The notes under the pieces: generated by a model
The model's database searches: none
The model's input: only the letters and a program-made list of their open reading frames with translations
What the model was told of the DNA's origin: nothing
Made by a program: the position numbers and the translations under genes
Shown here: piece after piece, positions 1 to 13,800 of the stretch
Position numbering within the stretch: the first letter of the stretch is position 1
How the letters are laid out: each line of letters begins with the position of its first letter
DNA from: Blastomussa wellsi
Lineage: Eukaryota > Cnidaria > Anthozoa > Scleractinia > Plerogyridae
Assembly (NCBI GenBank): GCA_947652115.1
Contig: OX393561.1
Span: 42,052,426-42,116,425, forward strand
Direction of reading: 5' to 3'
DNA length: 64,000 nt

Positions 1-67
1 TAAAACAGATGTAAAACCGGTAATTAAAATCAAACATTCAGTTACTGGTTTATGTTATCTCCTGCAG

Positions 68-923
68 GAGCATGGTTGTGTATCTGTGATTTTTGTGACC
101 ACTGATGGAGTAAACATACTACACTCCCCTTCCATACGTCAACTGGTGAAAAGATCCGGGCAGGAGGTGCCAGGACTGCTGGATGATATGGCTGACCTAG
201 CCACTCAGGCAAGTGCATGAAAGACAACATGTCTGGGCAAATCTAAGACGATAGTATGTCGACCTAGGAGATTATAAAAAAAGGACGATAGCACTTGCTG
301 CAGGTACGGTATATGAAGCCCCCCCCCCCCCCCCCCCCCTCACTCCCTGCTAACAATTCCTAAAAAAATTAAGACGGATTTTGCTCAAAGTTCGAGCAAT
401 AAGTGCAAAAATTATTTACCAAATATCTGCTCACAACACGGTAACTTTTTGAATACTAATTAAAACATCTTGCTGTAATTCATTTCTCTAGGTGACCCCG
501 CGATTAAATCCCAATGCATTCTCGAGAAATTTAATGTCAAACCTTGTAAGAATGCTCAAAGCATGTGTTATTGTGTTTTCAACTAACGCGAAAGGTCCCT
601 TTTAATTGAAATATGGATAACTTCAAGTTCAATTTTCTATCGGGTCAACTTGAGAGCTTAAGTCTTGATAAGATCTTCTTACCTTCAGTTCAAATATTAC
701 CATGCTATGAGATTTTTGTTGTAACTTTATTTTTGCCATTATTGCTCGAATGTTCTGCGGAAATCATCTTAAACAAAGCTAGGGATTCTTTATAATTTGG
801 TTTATAATTTGGCGAATCGCTCCGACGAAGGGCTAACGCTCAAAACGTCAGCTCTTGAATCTCTTTACGGTGGCCAATTGACATTATCAACCCAGTTGAT
901 AAAACCAAATTATATTGTTATAC

Positions 924-968
<45 letters not shown>

Positions 969-2562
969 CTAGGGATTCTTCAGCCTCCTAGGCAGACATT
1001 CTTTTGCTTTCTTCTTTGCTTCATCAGACAATAATTGATTGTAAGTGGTGGACAGGTATACTGTAGAAATGTACGTTACCGGTAAAAAAGTTGATGAAAG
1101 ATTTCAAATTTCCCAGATAAAAGGCTGAAGCCCTCCCCCAGAATTCACTTGCATGTATGACTAAATATCAGTTAATAATACTTGTAGTACATTTAGTATA
1201 TCATTTTCCAGTTGAATCACAATGTTGTACTATCTGGTAGGTACACTTTGTCTTCATCCATTCAGATAGCCTTATAAAACAGGGATGGTATTTAAAATAA
1301 CTGATAAATTTTTTAAAATACACTGTTCCTCAGGGCAAAGAGAAGGCCGAAAATATATGTCATTCCATTAAAGCTTTTGGAACATGCAGGTATTAATTAA
1401 AATAGTACAAGTGAATGTACATTTTTATCAGTTGTAAATATTTACAAGGTTCACTTTTGTCTTTGTCATACATCTCATCTTGCATCTCGCAACATGTAAA
1501 TTCTGAATGATAATGAAGCACAGTTGGAGATAGTTTTCTTGATCAACAGCTGGAAGCATGTGTGCATTTTCAAACCATTGAGTAAGCTAATCCAGATATT
1601 ACTACACTGTACATTGTACATATCTTCATAAGTGTGGTCCTGAAGGCATCTCAGTTATCTTCAGTGACAATAGACCAATTCAGGTAACATGTTTACATCC
1701 TGGTTGCTACCCAATTCAGATCATGTGATGATTCATTTAGGAGGCTACAATTGTGCAATTTGTCACACGCAACTAAGTGCATGCGAGTACCTACAAAAAG
1801 AACAATCGTAACCTCCCAAATGAATCATCACTTGATCTGAATTGGATAGCAACCATAATGTAAACATGTTAGCCGAATAGGTCTATTGCACTGTAAGTGT
1901 GTTAAAGTGTTAAATACCTAAAAGTACAATGAAATACCAACCTGAAACCTGGATTTCATCAAAACAACTGATTTTTTTTTCAAATTATTGAAAGGTTCTT
2001 CTCAAACTCATTAATAATTCATCACGTTAAAACAAAGGAAATCAGAACCGTAACCGTGGTTTGGATACCTGATCTTAATTAGCATAGATTTTTACGATTT
2101 TATTTCTTCGTTTTCACCGTAGTTTTAGTTTCGATTGAGAAGATAGATCAAACACTCGAGACAGTGTTTCATCGGCTATCCAAACACCTCGAAGTTCATT
2201 AAAAATACTCCGCTGCGCGTCGTATTTTCAACTCTCTTCTCGGTGTTTGGATATCCCGATGAAACACTGTCTCTCGTGTTTGATCTATTACAAGAAATCA
2301 AGATTTCACTTTTTTAGCATATTGCTCCAACAGAATTGGAGCTCTCACATGTTTGTTGCATTCTCAACATTATCACTGATTGATTGATTGATGTCGGGAT
2401 TGTTGAGTCTTAGTGTTCAAACATTCTTGATGTTCAAATTGTTTTCTATTTTTTCTGACATTCAGAAACAAAAGAGGAACAAGAAATTGTTCTGCAAGGC
2501 ATTCTTTGCTTGCTGAGCTTGATACACCAGTGAAAGGAATTCCTACATCTGGCATTGTTAAG
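68..2562 (+). CDS. TDRD12: TDRD12-like gene, first visible exons: helicase core end and CCCH zinc finger
   Basis: Exons 68-208, 1334-1389 and 2466-2562 (residues 1-98 of the visible part). The first ends with a stretch containing LVKRSGQEVPGLLDDMA, which resembles the last helix of DEAD-box C-terminal domains (pattern QEvPxwLxxmA), so the ATPase core must lie left of the window. Exons 2 and 3 join into a C-x8-C-x8-C-x3-H pattern beginning ICHSIKAFGTC and ending NCSARH. Human TDRD12 has a very similar KAFGxC zinc finger in the same place. The first intron uses a GC donor (CAG followed by GCAAGT at 209). The finger probably contacts RNA, by inference from the CCCH class. Confidence 0.72.
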
Positions 2563-5500
2563 GTAAGCTTAAAATTGTTATCTGCATGTATTTTTCCAAC
2601 ATTCAGATACAACAGAGGAACAAGAAATTGCTCTGCAGGCAGGCAGTGAAAGCAATTCCTACATCAGGCATTGTTAAGATAAGCTTAAGAGATTACACAG
2701 GCCCCAGTTGCCCCTAATGGACAGCACTATGCACTGGAAACATCACTACCATACAAAGCATACTAAACTATTTGATGGATAGTGGTTTACCCAGTGGATA
2801 ATGTTATCCATCATTCGAACAACTGAACAACAGAAATCAGCTGATCGGGGATGATGTACATCCTGAAAAGTTTAGACTTACCGGTATTTTTGAAGTTTTC
2901 TGTTTGACCAAACTTTCTGTCATTTTACATGTAGGTGCTGATTCTCAATGTGATCGATGCAACGTGTTACTGGGTGCGAATCCTGGAACACAAACCTACA
3001 GATGTAAACCAAACGTCGAGTCAAATTGCTGATAGCACTGAGTTCTTGGAACTGACCATGGCTGTTAGCGGATGGTACGCCGATCCGAATCACCGCGTGA
3101 AGCAGGAACTGGTTGCTGTTGGAGATCTGTGTGCTGTAAAATTGGAGAACAGCAACTCTTTCCACAGGTATATTGAAATGCATACTGCTGCTGCTGCTGC
3201 TTATTCCTTTGGGCTCCTCGTGGTGCAAAGGGCGTTAACATTGCTGCACCAGCAGACTCTGTTTGCTGCCATCTTCTCTACCGTATTCCAGCATGTATAT
3301 GTATAAAAAACTTAGAATCTTACAATCTTTACTTTCAATGGAAACAAACTTCAGTTTGAAACTTTGGTTTCAGTCAAAACCTAATGGTTTGTGAATTGAC
3401 CATTCTAAATACATTGTAAAAACGAAGCAGGTTTGAAACCTTTTTTCTCTAGATTAACAAATACATTACTTCTCAATCTTCCACATTCAAAAAAATATGT
3501 TTCTTCTTGTGTATTGTCTCTTTGGCGTTTTTCTACCTTGATAAACTACTTTTTGTTTTCAGAGTGAAGGTTTGTGGTGTGTCCAAACATGACCACAATA
3601 GAAAGCCGATAGAAGTGTTGGTAAGCATGTTTGACTGCTTTGTTGTTCTGGAATGTGGATGAGAATAACAAGCTTTGCATGTTGTTTTGTGACTTGACCT
3701 AATTATATCCTAAACTTTCTTTTATACTGTTGCTGGCATGGATTTGTGTAGAACTGAAATGCATGGACAGAACAAATAGTTATCACATTTTTAAAATGCC
3801 GTAAAATAGCAAACTCGCAAGGTCAATGACAATAGTAAAATGCACATTGTTTGACTCCCTGCGAGACTCGGACAACATTAGCATGTTCTGAGAGAAATCA
3901 AAGTGGCTGTGAGCCACTGAACTCGTGAATGAAAGAGTGTAAATGGTGAGGACCAAGGACGTTGAAAAGTTGATTTACAAATTACCCTGGCAAGTGAACG
4001 GTTCTTCTGATGTTTCTGTCCCTGAATATACACGGGACTTATTATGAACATCTCCATTTGTACATATACAGGCATTCATAGTGCTAAAAATCTTGTTGAT
4101 CACAATACACAATTCTCTCAGATCAGTGCGCAACACAAAATGGCGATTTGCAACGCTTGCACAAACCATGTGCTTAGTCAGGTGACTTTAACGAGTAATT
4201 CCCGAACACCACCGATTGCGAAGCACAATCGATCTAGCTCCAAACACAATTAAATAAATTGACTTTCAAAATAAATGAACAACGTTTCGAGTTTATACAT
4301 AAAAAAATTGGATTGTACATTCTAAAAGCCTACCTGTGTTTATGAAGGTTGCGAGGCAAGAACCATGAAGACTTTCCCCGACTCAAAACAAGCGATGCGA
4401 GGCGTCTTCATCGCAGGCTAGCTGGATTCCACGAGTAAATTCACGAAACGATTAGCTGACATGAAGTGTTCCCCGGCCGCAAAACAAACGATGTTATGTA
4501 GGTTGGGAAGCAAGAACCATGAAGACTTTCCACGGCCTCAAAACGTATGATGCTAGCTGAAGTCGACAATTAAATTCGCAGAACGATTCGCTGAAGTAAA
4601 CAAGAACCATGAAGACTTCTCCGGCCGCAAAACAAACGATGTTATGTAGATTGCGAAGCAAGAACCATGAAGACTTTCCACGGCCTCAAAGCACGGCCTC
4701 AAAACGTATGATGCTAGCTGAAGTCGACAATTAAATTCGCAGAACGATTCGCTGAAGTAAACAAGAACCATGAAGACTTCTCCGGCCGCAAAACAAACGA
4801 TGTTATGTAGATTGCGAAGCAAGAACCATGAAGACTTTCCACGGCCTCAAAGCATATGCAAGTTCACGAGTAAATTTGCAGAACGATTCGCTAAAGGAAT
4901 AGAGTAAGCTCAAAATTTAAAAAGTCACCGTAGATCGTCCAAATAGCCAGCCGAGTTCAAAACACAACCTCGTTCCCAGGGTCTCTCCCTTGGAATTAGA
5001 GCCCGCGATACATGGCGATAGTACTTGAACGATACAAATTGTGCACTAGTCAGCGGCATTAAAAAAAAGTTTACGGGAAATGAGTGAGCGAGTGAAATTA
5101 GCATATTTGGAACCACTATACTCGTTTCATTCCATTCACGAGTAATAAAAGGAATGGAGGCGAAGTTTTTTGTTCCAGAAAGTGTTTTAGGAGCACCGGA
5201 TTTCACGCTTGAAAAAAATTCAAGTTGTCCCTGGCACCATTTCAGTTTGTTTGTCCATAACCATATCTTTTCAGAGTTGTGCTGTTTGTGCGAGATCTTT
5301 TATGCGACTTCCCAGCCCTTAATACCTCATTATTACAGCAATGCACGTTATTAATAATAGAAACACACTGCCAGTCTCAACTATCTTTGATGTGTCTGGA
5401 ATGATAATGTATCTTGATCGACGCACTATTATAATAAGGACTAATCTGACTTGTTATATAGAGGAGGGTTCCATCGTACTTGTGAACTAAAGTCTTCATT

Positions 5501-7832
5501 TGACCTCCAAGATTCCAAGAAGACATTACATTCGCACTTTTAAGACTCTACATGTAGATGAATTTGAGGTGGCAATTTTAGAAGACCCTCAAAATTCTCA
5601 AGTATTGCTGTTCCATTCTTCTTGTGATTTTTTTTATCGAGTTTTCCTTTTGTTGTCAGGTTCATTATGTTGACAGAGGAGTTACTGAATCGGTTCGTGT
5701 GGACAGACTCTTTCAACTTCCTCCTCAGTTTCATTCTTGTCCATACCAGGTATGTTTACAGTTGTTGCTTTCACACCACTCTACACTCTGTGCATCATTC
5801 TGTTTCATTGTTGTGCTATTAATCCATAGCATGATACACCATTTTTAATTACAAAATACTGATTTTCACTCTACTATCAGAATGCAGCTATTTAATATAT
5901 AATAAAATCCAACAAAACTCAAATTCACTTGCGCAGAAAACAGCTTTGTGCTGTCGTGTTCTGAGATTGAACAGTTCAGTAGTCTGTGAATAGGCTCTCT
6001 GGTGAGGATGGGGGTGAGCAGGGCCTCCTTCAGTCTGGTCACCTGCAGCCAGTTCCTTTTAGTTGGAGCCTCCCCCAGGGCTGAAAACAACGGCCGGTCA
6101 ACGGGCAATGTCCGGCCTGTTTGGGGGTTTGACCGGTCAAACTTTCGCATTGCCGGTCATGTTGACCGGTCACCTTCGACTATGTGGAGGAAATGACGTT
6201 TCTGTGTTGTTGTTTACTATCAGAATGCACATCGCTCGCTGTTTTGTTGAAATGAAAAGAAAATAAATTCATGGGGAAAATGACTTAGGGTTCGCGAACC
6301 GCAAGACTCAAGTTAAAAAGTTGTTCATTTTTTCCACCACGCATATCAGTTCCAAAACTCAGAAAAAGTAACATGTACAATTAAACCTTTCACTTCTTTT
6401 CAAGTTTATTCGTGTTTTGTGTTGTGTTTTCATTGTTATGCGGCGGTATGTCTGGAAACACGAGCTGAAGTTTTACTACCGAACGCAAGAATGGATGGGA
6501 AAGGTGGCAGTATTCTCGCGATTGATATAGAGAAAAACTAATGAAAATATTCGAATTAAAAAAAGATCAGAAAGGTAATGGAAAAGAGTAAATATTTCAC
6601 TAAAAATTGTAGTTGCACATGTCATGAGAATTGCAACCTAAATATTAATTGATACGGACTGTAATAAAATTAATCATTTATGGCGCGATTTCACGGCTTG
6701 AAATTTGAAAATACTACATCTCTTTTTGTCCAGTTTGTTTGCTTCAGTGGGCGTGAAAGTTAAATCAAACAAAGCTTATTTCAACTTCATTTCATTTGTC
6801 CACCTTTAATAGTAAATTTTAGGTTTTTAAAGTGAACAACACGAAAAACATCTTGCTTAAGTCTCGCACATGGTAATCTGATACGCGTCACATTTTCGGC
6901 GAGTTTTTTCTTTTATTTGCTCACCACATTATCTCACTCTTCAGCACATTGTGATAATGATGCAGAATATTTACAGTATTTATTGATGTTAACACCGGAC
7001 CTCACGTCCTGAATATTGCAACGTAATAATTCTACGAATTCATTCATTCATTCCATCGGCAAAAATAGGGAGTCTGAATTACTGTTAGACAGCAATGTTG
7101 TTTTAGCAAGGGACCTACTTAAGACTGCTTGGGGAAAATTGCAGGATACAATTTTTATTTGTCCGGCCAGATATGAGATTTGAACGAGCTAAAACGAACT
7201 TGGCCGGTCATTGTGACCGGAGACTCTACGGAAATTATTTTCAGCCCCGAGCCTGTTCATAGGCTAACAGTGAATGTGGGGGAGGGGGGAATACGTTTAT
7301 TGATCTCTCTTTGCTAGAATCGTGGATAATTAGATTTTTAAAACCCTATGCCTGCAATCCAGGACTGGAATAACCTTTGAAAGATTTTTTTAAGTAAATG
7401 AAAGAAAAGCACTCCCAACAGGAGTAGTTAGGACATTCTACCACTTTGCTTTAAGAGCCTTGTGGTAGCTAGGCTATGCAACCTGGATATAATTTGGTTT
7501 TATCAACTGGGTTGATAATGTCAATTGGCCACCGTAAAGAGATTCAAGAGCTGACGTTTCGAGCGTTAGCCCTTCGTCGGAGCGAATCAAGGAATTGTGC
7601 TTCGTGTGTCTTTATATACAGAAAGATGGAGCTTCGCTATGGAGCTTTTCACGTTACCAGGCACCAGCCAATAGCGAAGCTCCATCTTTCTGTATATAAA
7701 GACACACGAAGCACAATTCCTTGATTCGCTCCGACGAAGGGCTAACGCTCGAAACGTCAGCTCTTGAATCTCTTTGCGGTGGCCAATTGACATTATCAAC
7801 CCAGTTGATAAAACCAAATTATATCGTTATAC

Positions 7833-7877
<45 letters not shown>

Positions 7878-10800
7878 CTATTCATATGCAACCTGGAACC
7901 TGTCTAACAGGTGACCTTCCTTTCAAGACAGTATTATCTTTAATGTTGTGAATTTTAGGCTGTTGAAGTGTTTCTCTGTGGAGTGCAACCGCTGGACAAA
8001 GATATAGAATGGACGGATCAGGTACACCTTAGGGCTGTTTGTAGCATGGGAGATTACTGAACAATAAAACGTTATAATCTTAACTATAACAAACTTCGTG
8101 AATTCGAATGGTTCTTAGTACACCCTATTATGTGCCCAAATTGGAGCGTGTGCAGCTTAAATGACCTTACCCACGTTTGCGTGCTGTGCGTGCTCATGCT
8201 CTTCATTTGCGTTGTTGTTGTGACTTAATACTCCTTAATTTCTTAAAACCTTCAGTTTTAAAACTGTCTTTTTATCATTATGATGATGAAATCGTCAACA
8301 GGCTTCGCCATGTCTAAATTTTTCTTGAATTTTGTCACAACATACAGCATATGAAATAATTCATACAGTGTATATACATTTGTACTGTATGAACTGAGGA
8401 TGAAGACGGCAGTGAGAAATGATCATCGCAATTAATTTTCAATTTAAGCAATTGGAATAAAGAACCCTGAAAAAAATTCAGGGCTTCAACGGGGTTCGAA
8501 TCCGCTCCCAATATCTCAGATCATGGTAGAATTGGAAATTCACTGCGATGATCGTTTCTATTTCATTTACAACATTTCTATATTGCTAGAGATACACTGT
8601 GATTAGCCTCTTATCACGGCTGTATTTCCTGCAATTCCCATGTGTGTCATGAGCTATTTTTTTAAATGCCCGGTTCACCACAGCTGATACATGTAAATAG
8701 GATTAGGATAAAGAAAAATATGCCTTGAAGTCATAAGAAAAAAATCCTTGAACAAAATGCCAGGGTTATTTTTTATTTCAGACATCAGCCTTTGTCGCAC
8801 ACCTCATTGAAGGCAAGGAAATGGAAGGGAAAGTTGTTTTGAGGTGAGAATTCACTTACATTCTTATTTTGTGAGCAATCGTAGAATAGTGGCAGCAAAT
8901 TATTTTTATGCATTTTCAAGAATGCATTTTTATGCATTGCCCTAAGCAAGATTTTGTGGAATTTTTCTCTCAACGGTGCAACATAACAGCGAACCATGCG
9001 AGGTGTATGAAGCTAAAGTTTCATGAGTTTAAAAATTCAGAATTAAGTGACCAGATGAAAAGGAAGCCTTGTTCCCTTGTTTCGTTTGTTAGAGAAGTTT
9101 GTCTCTTTTCTATCTCTCACATATTCATTGCGGTTCGTTTTAGCTTAGGAAACACTTTGTGGTTGGATCCTTTGGTTGAAAGAAGGCATTTGAAGAGCAT
9201 CAATGTTGTTACTAATGTAGTTAATGTCAGGATGGAGTTACTGAAGGAGAAACGTGCTACTGAAAACAAGAAGGTGGGATATTAATTATACTTGTACATT
9301 GTGCAAAAAGGAAGGAAGTGTCGCATTAGTACAATTTATAATGAGCCCAATTATGGACGCATTTCCATTGGTTCCTACCTATGATCTATTAAAGGACACA
9401 CCCACTTGTGACGTCTTTATTATATCATGGTTGCCATATATAGGTCAAGAAATGGTCAGGGAGAAAATTTTTCAAGGTCAGAGAAATGTTAGGGAATTTC
9501 ATTTCGAGTCAGGGAGAGAAGTCAGGGAAAAGTCAAATTTTAAGAGTAGTAATTTATTTCTTGCCAATTCAGCGATGTTTTGGTGGTGTAATCAAGAGTG
9601 TGAGTACCTTGAAAGCTAGCTGAATTGGATTTCCCATTTTTACTGTTCGTGGCGTAGGTTGGCTGTGAGGGGAGGTTGGAGGCCATCACCAGGACTAATT
9701 TGTGATTTTTTTAATTCAGTTGGTTAGGGAAATTTTACATTTGTCAGGGAAAAGTAAGGGAATTTCAAGATCCTGTCGCAGTGTTCCAGAAAAGAGGGGG
9801 TTCTCAGGTCAAAAACCCGACTAGGTCAGCTTCCTTACCCGACAAATAAATTGAAAACTGATAATGATTTGTTGGGAATTGTGGGAATTTGACCAGATGG
9901 AATATTTTGCATGGCAACTTGCCTCAAAAACGTAACTGGAACCCTGCTGTGGCTGTGGCAACCATGTATATAAAACAAATGTTCGTACCACAATTTTGAC
10001 ATCTTCTGTGATCTATTACTGAGCAGACGCTCGGCAACATGGTTTCTGTTTGTTAAAAAGTATATGTGGCTGTTTCAAGCCCGTTGCTTCTCAGACTGTC
10101 AAGTAGTTCCTCTGGTTTCTTAATCCGTGAAGTGTGGAGCGAAAAACAAAAAGAGTGCGAATGCAAAAAATGGCGTGGGTAATCTGGAAACAAAACATAA
10201 GAAAATGGAATTTTGCATGGCACGCTCCCAGATTTCCCACGACGAATTTCTAACCACTCCATTTTTCTTACATGTGCTTTCTAAACCCTATTTTTAGCAT
10301 GTTCGCCTGCTCAGGAACCTCTGTGAAGGAGTTACTGATCTGCTTCCTCTGGAGGGAACAGCAAACAGCCCTGATGAGATCAGGTACGATTGAATCCTCC
10401 ATGTTTACACAGCTGCTTATAGGCTTAATCAAAAGTAAACGAAAGAAAACGAGAGTTGTTCATTTACCATCATCGACAATTGTCATTAAATGATCAAACG
10501 AGTTTGTGTTAGGGACAGCTTGCATCGTCTTGCTGTGAAATTATCGAAAACTTGCGTCTGTACTCTCTAAAATTTGTACTGGTTGAAATTCATCGAGAAC
10601 GCATGAAAGCCGGTAACAAAGACTGAGATTTCGATGAGAGTTCTCTTCCATGCTTATCGGCTCTCAGGTTGCTCCCATTGAAACATAAATACGCTAGAGT
10701 TGACAACAATATCTTCCAGTTTATAAAGAGCGAATCCTGTATTTGACTGTGTTTTGTTGTTGTTCTATTTGATTTGTAGTGGTGAGCAGTTGCCTGCTCT

Positions 10801-13800
10801 GGAAACAGTTGTGTTGCCTGAAGATGGATTCCACTCTGTTTATGTATCTGCTGTGGAAAATCCAGAGCTCTTCTTTATCCAGCTGAAGTCATCAGAAGAA
10901 AGGTAAGTGGTACTGGACCTTGAAGAGAGTGGCAGCAGTCGAAATGGAGGGGGGGGGGGGGGGGGTATTGCTGCAGTTGAAACAGAGAGGCTACAGTCGA
11001 AACGGAGGGGCTGTAGTAGTCGAAACTGGGGGACCACAGTCCAATTGCGCGTGCTGATTGCACATGCTGAGTACGCATGCCTGATAGCGAAAGTACAATA
11101 AACTCTTTATAGAGGTTTTTGGCTTATGGATAGTTTAAAATGACTGAAAAACAGTGCACAGGGATCAACATCAGTTGCCTGTCTTTCAGAGGTGTCTGTT
11201 AAGAGAGAGTTTACTGTAGCTATGTTAAGCAGTTATGATAGATATAAGTGAAAAGTTAAATCTGCAATAGCAATTGATCTAACAAAACTGTGCTTTATTC
11301 TTAACATCAATATTTTCCCATTTTTAGCTTAGAGGAACTGAAAGAAAAGATCAACTCTGGAGTTGGCAAAGTTGACTTGGACGGAAGCGAAATTACGATT
11401 GGTTCCTTCTGTGTTGCAAAGTTTTCAGAGGATGACTTGTAAGTTATTAAATTCACACCAAATTTATAATGAACCTCCCTTGTTTTGCTTGATAGGCATT
11501 TAGATAGGAAGCCGCATCAGCCTCAGCTTGTTTTCATGCGGGTCCTCTGTCTAGGTCGAATTGCAATTTAGAAATATTATTTTTTGAGGAGGGAGACAAA
11601 TTGGAGAACCCGGAGAAAAACCCCCAGAGCGAGGAGAGAACCAACAACAAACTCAACCCACATATGGCACCGGGCCGGAATCGAACCCGGGCCACTTTGG
11701 TGGTAGAAGAGCGCTCTCAGGAACTATGCCACCCTCGCTACCCTCAAAGCAACCCTCCAAGTTTATATTTTTCCTAAGTGGCAAGTTGGCCACTGACTGT
11801 TTAACTTTGGTCGCCAGTGCAAAATTTTAGTCGCTCAAGTTAGCTCAAGCGCTCAACCCTTCTTCTCAATTTTAGTCGCCAGCTGGTGACTTCTGTTGCA
11901 ATTTAGTCGCCAGCTCCAAAATTTTGGTCGCAATGGCGATTAAAATGGTCCCAACTTGGAGGGTTGCCTCGAAGATTGATAAACGTTGCTCGATTTATTA
12001 GCTTCATATAATTTTCAGTTTGCCATTTGTCGATGTAACTGCGTATTAATCAGTTGACATCCATGCGCCACTTTACAAACAAGAAGACAACTGAGGCGAT
12101 TTTGACCTCGCAGCAGCTTGTGGGATCCTTACTACGGCATAAAAAAACAAACAAACAAACAAACAAACAAACAAAAGACGAGAAGCCAACTTCTTCTCAG
12201 TAGCCATCACACAAGCGAATGCAAGATGACACTCTCTCAAGTTTTCTTCAAGTCCACACTTTAAAGATTAACACCCTAAACCACTCGGCATACGCAACGT
12301 CTTCATTAGACCTCCAGTTGGTGAAATGATCGGCCATTATTTTAAGGTGAAGTCAGCCAAAATCGTTTTTATAACCCATGAGTTTTTTTTTCACCAGGTG
12401 GTATCGAGCCCGTGTCCTTGGCAGCAGACCCGACAATGAATATGATGTGTTCTATGTAGACTTTGGTGACAGGGAATGGGTGACAGCGGACAAAATTGTT
12501 CCTGCTTGGAAAAACATCTTACAGCTGCCTCTCCAGGCTATAGAGTGTTGTCTGGTCAATGTGAACCCTCGTGGTGAGTCATAGGAGTTCTTATCGCAGT
12601 GATTGAAAGTTTGTTGCCTCTGGAAACATCACATCCTGTTTTAAACTTTTGACTTGCGGTTCTTCGTTTTTGGTGGCAAGATAATAGTGTTCAAAGCCAG
12701 ATCTATTCCCGTCTCGGGTTTGCCGTCGAGCACAAGCTATTCATGTTACAGAAAACTGTAAGCGTTACCACTAAGTTCAGTGATACACGATCCTTTGAAT
12801 CAAAGCTGTTACGAGCAGTTGGCAATAGGCTTTCGTCAATCAAAAGTGCTTAATGACCTTGCATTGAAGGCGCTTGTTTAATCAAGCCCTTCGAAGGCGT
12901 TTATATAATCAAACATTTCCTTGCAAGGTCGTTATAATATTTTGATTGACGGAAGCCTATCGTCATCTGCTCACAGGAGTTTTTAGATTCAATGGGTCGC
13001 GTATCACTGAATTTGACGTTAAGTAATGCCAGTAATGATTTGCTTATCACTCAAAATTTTTGTCGACAGAAAATGAGTGGAGTGAAGAGAGCAGTGATGC
13101 ATTCTGGGATATGGTGAATGATCAGCTGCTCTTTGCCAAGGTAACATTGAGCGTCATTGTTGCAGTTTTTCGTGGTCATTTCTGTGAAAACGATTGAGCA
13201 CATTCCCTCTGTCTGTTACCTGATTGTATGATTCAGAAGCCCAAAAGCCACTATTTGTTTTCAAATCTTGCACGCAAAGACAGACATCTGCGTGCTTGCT
13301 GAACGACTAGGAGTAGTGGCACCCCCACCCCCACCCCCATCGAGTGGAATGCTGGTCCTTCTCAGGGCTAACCACAGCATTTCGTCAGAATGCTCAAAGA
13401 ATTCGACGGTGCCCGTATGTACTCTTAAAAGATACTGTGACTTAGGACTTAATTAGTTAATAACTTGTTAGACATATACAGTATACTTTTGTTGTTTGTA
13501 ATTTTTAGTTATTTGGAAATCATAGTCGATATATATATACTATGTCTGTCTGTCTGTCTGTCTGTGAGAGTAAAGTGCCTTGCTCAAGAACACAACCCAG
13601 TGACACCTGCCAACGTTCGATCGGCTCGAACCCGATCCGCTCGAACCCGATCCGCTTCATACGGAGTCCAGCGCTCGCTCGCTCGCCCGTTCGTTCGCTT
13701 GCTCGCTCGTTCGTTTGTTCGTTCATTCATATATTTTTTTATTAGTTGACTTAATTCACGACATCGTCCTTCTTTATTTCAGGTGAAATCTAAGAGCACA

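Larger units (their letters stand above)
7486..7866. mobile_element. Head-to-head Penelope-like 3' ends forming a long palindrome
   Basis: Two copies of the Penelope-like 3' region face each other. Arms of about 150 bp (7486-7634 and 7670-7833) are inverted copies with very few differences around a loop of about 35 bp. The loop sequence also occurs at 42.49 kb next to the endonuclease remnant, so it is element sequence. Each arm carries a hammerhead-like motif. Head-to-head pairing of terminal repeats is typical of Penelope-like insertions. It lies in an intron of the Tudor gene. Confidence 0.7.

Noticed and set aside
4340..4900. CRISPR-like array
   Set aside because: Repeats are long, imperfect and lack unique spacers of regular size; the host is an animal. 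It is an intronic satellite.
7476..7817. Two nearly identical small proteins on opposite strands
   Set aside because: They are mirror readings of the Penelope-like palindrome.
13465..13749. 94-codon frame with Arg/Ser repeats
   Set aside because: Comes from TGTC and CGTT/CGCT microsatellites and a duplicated SINE head.
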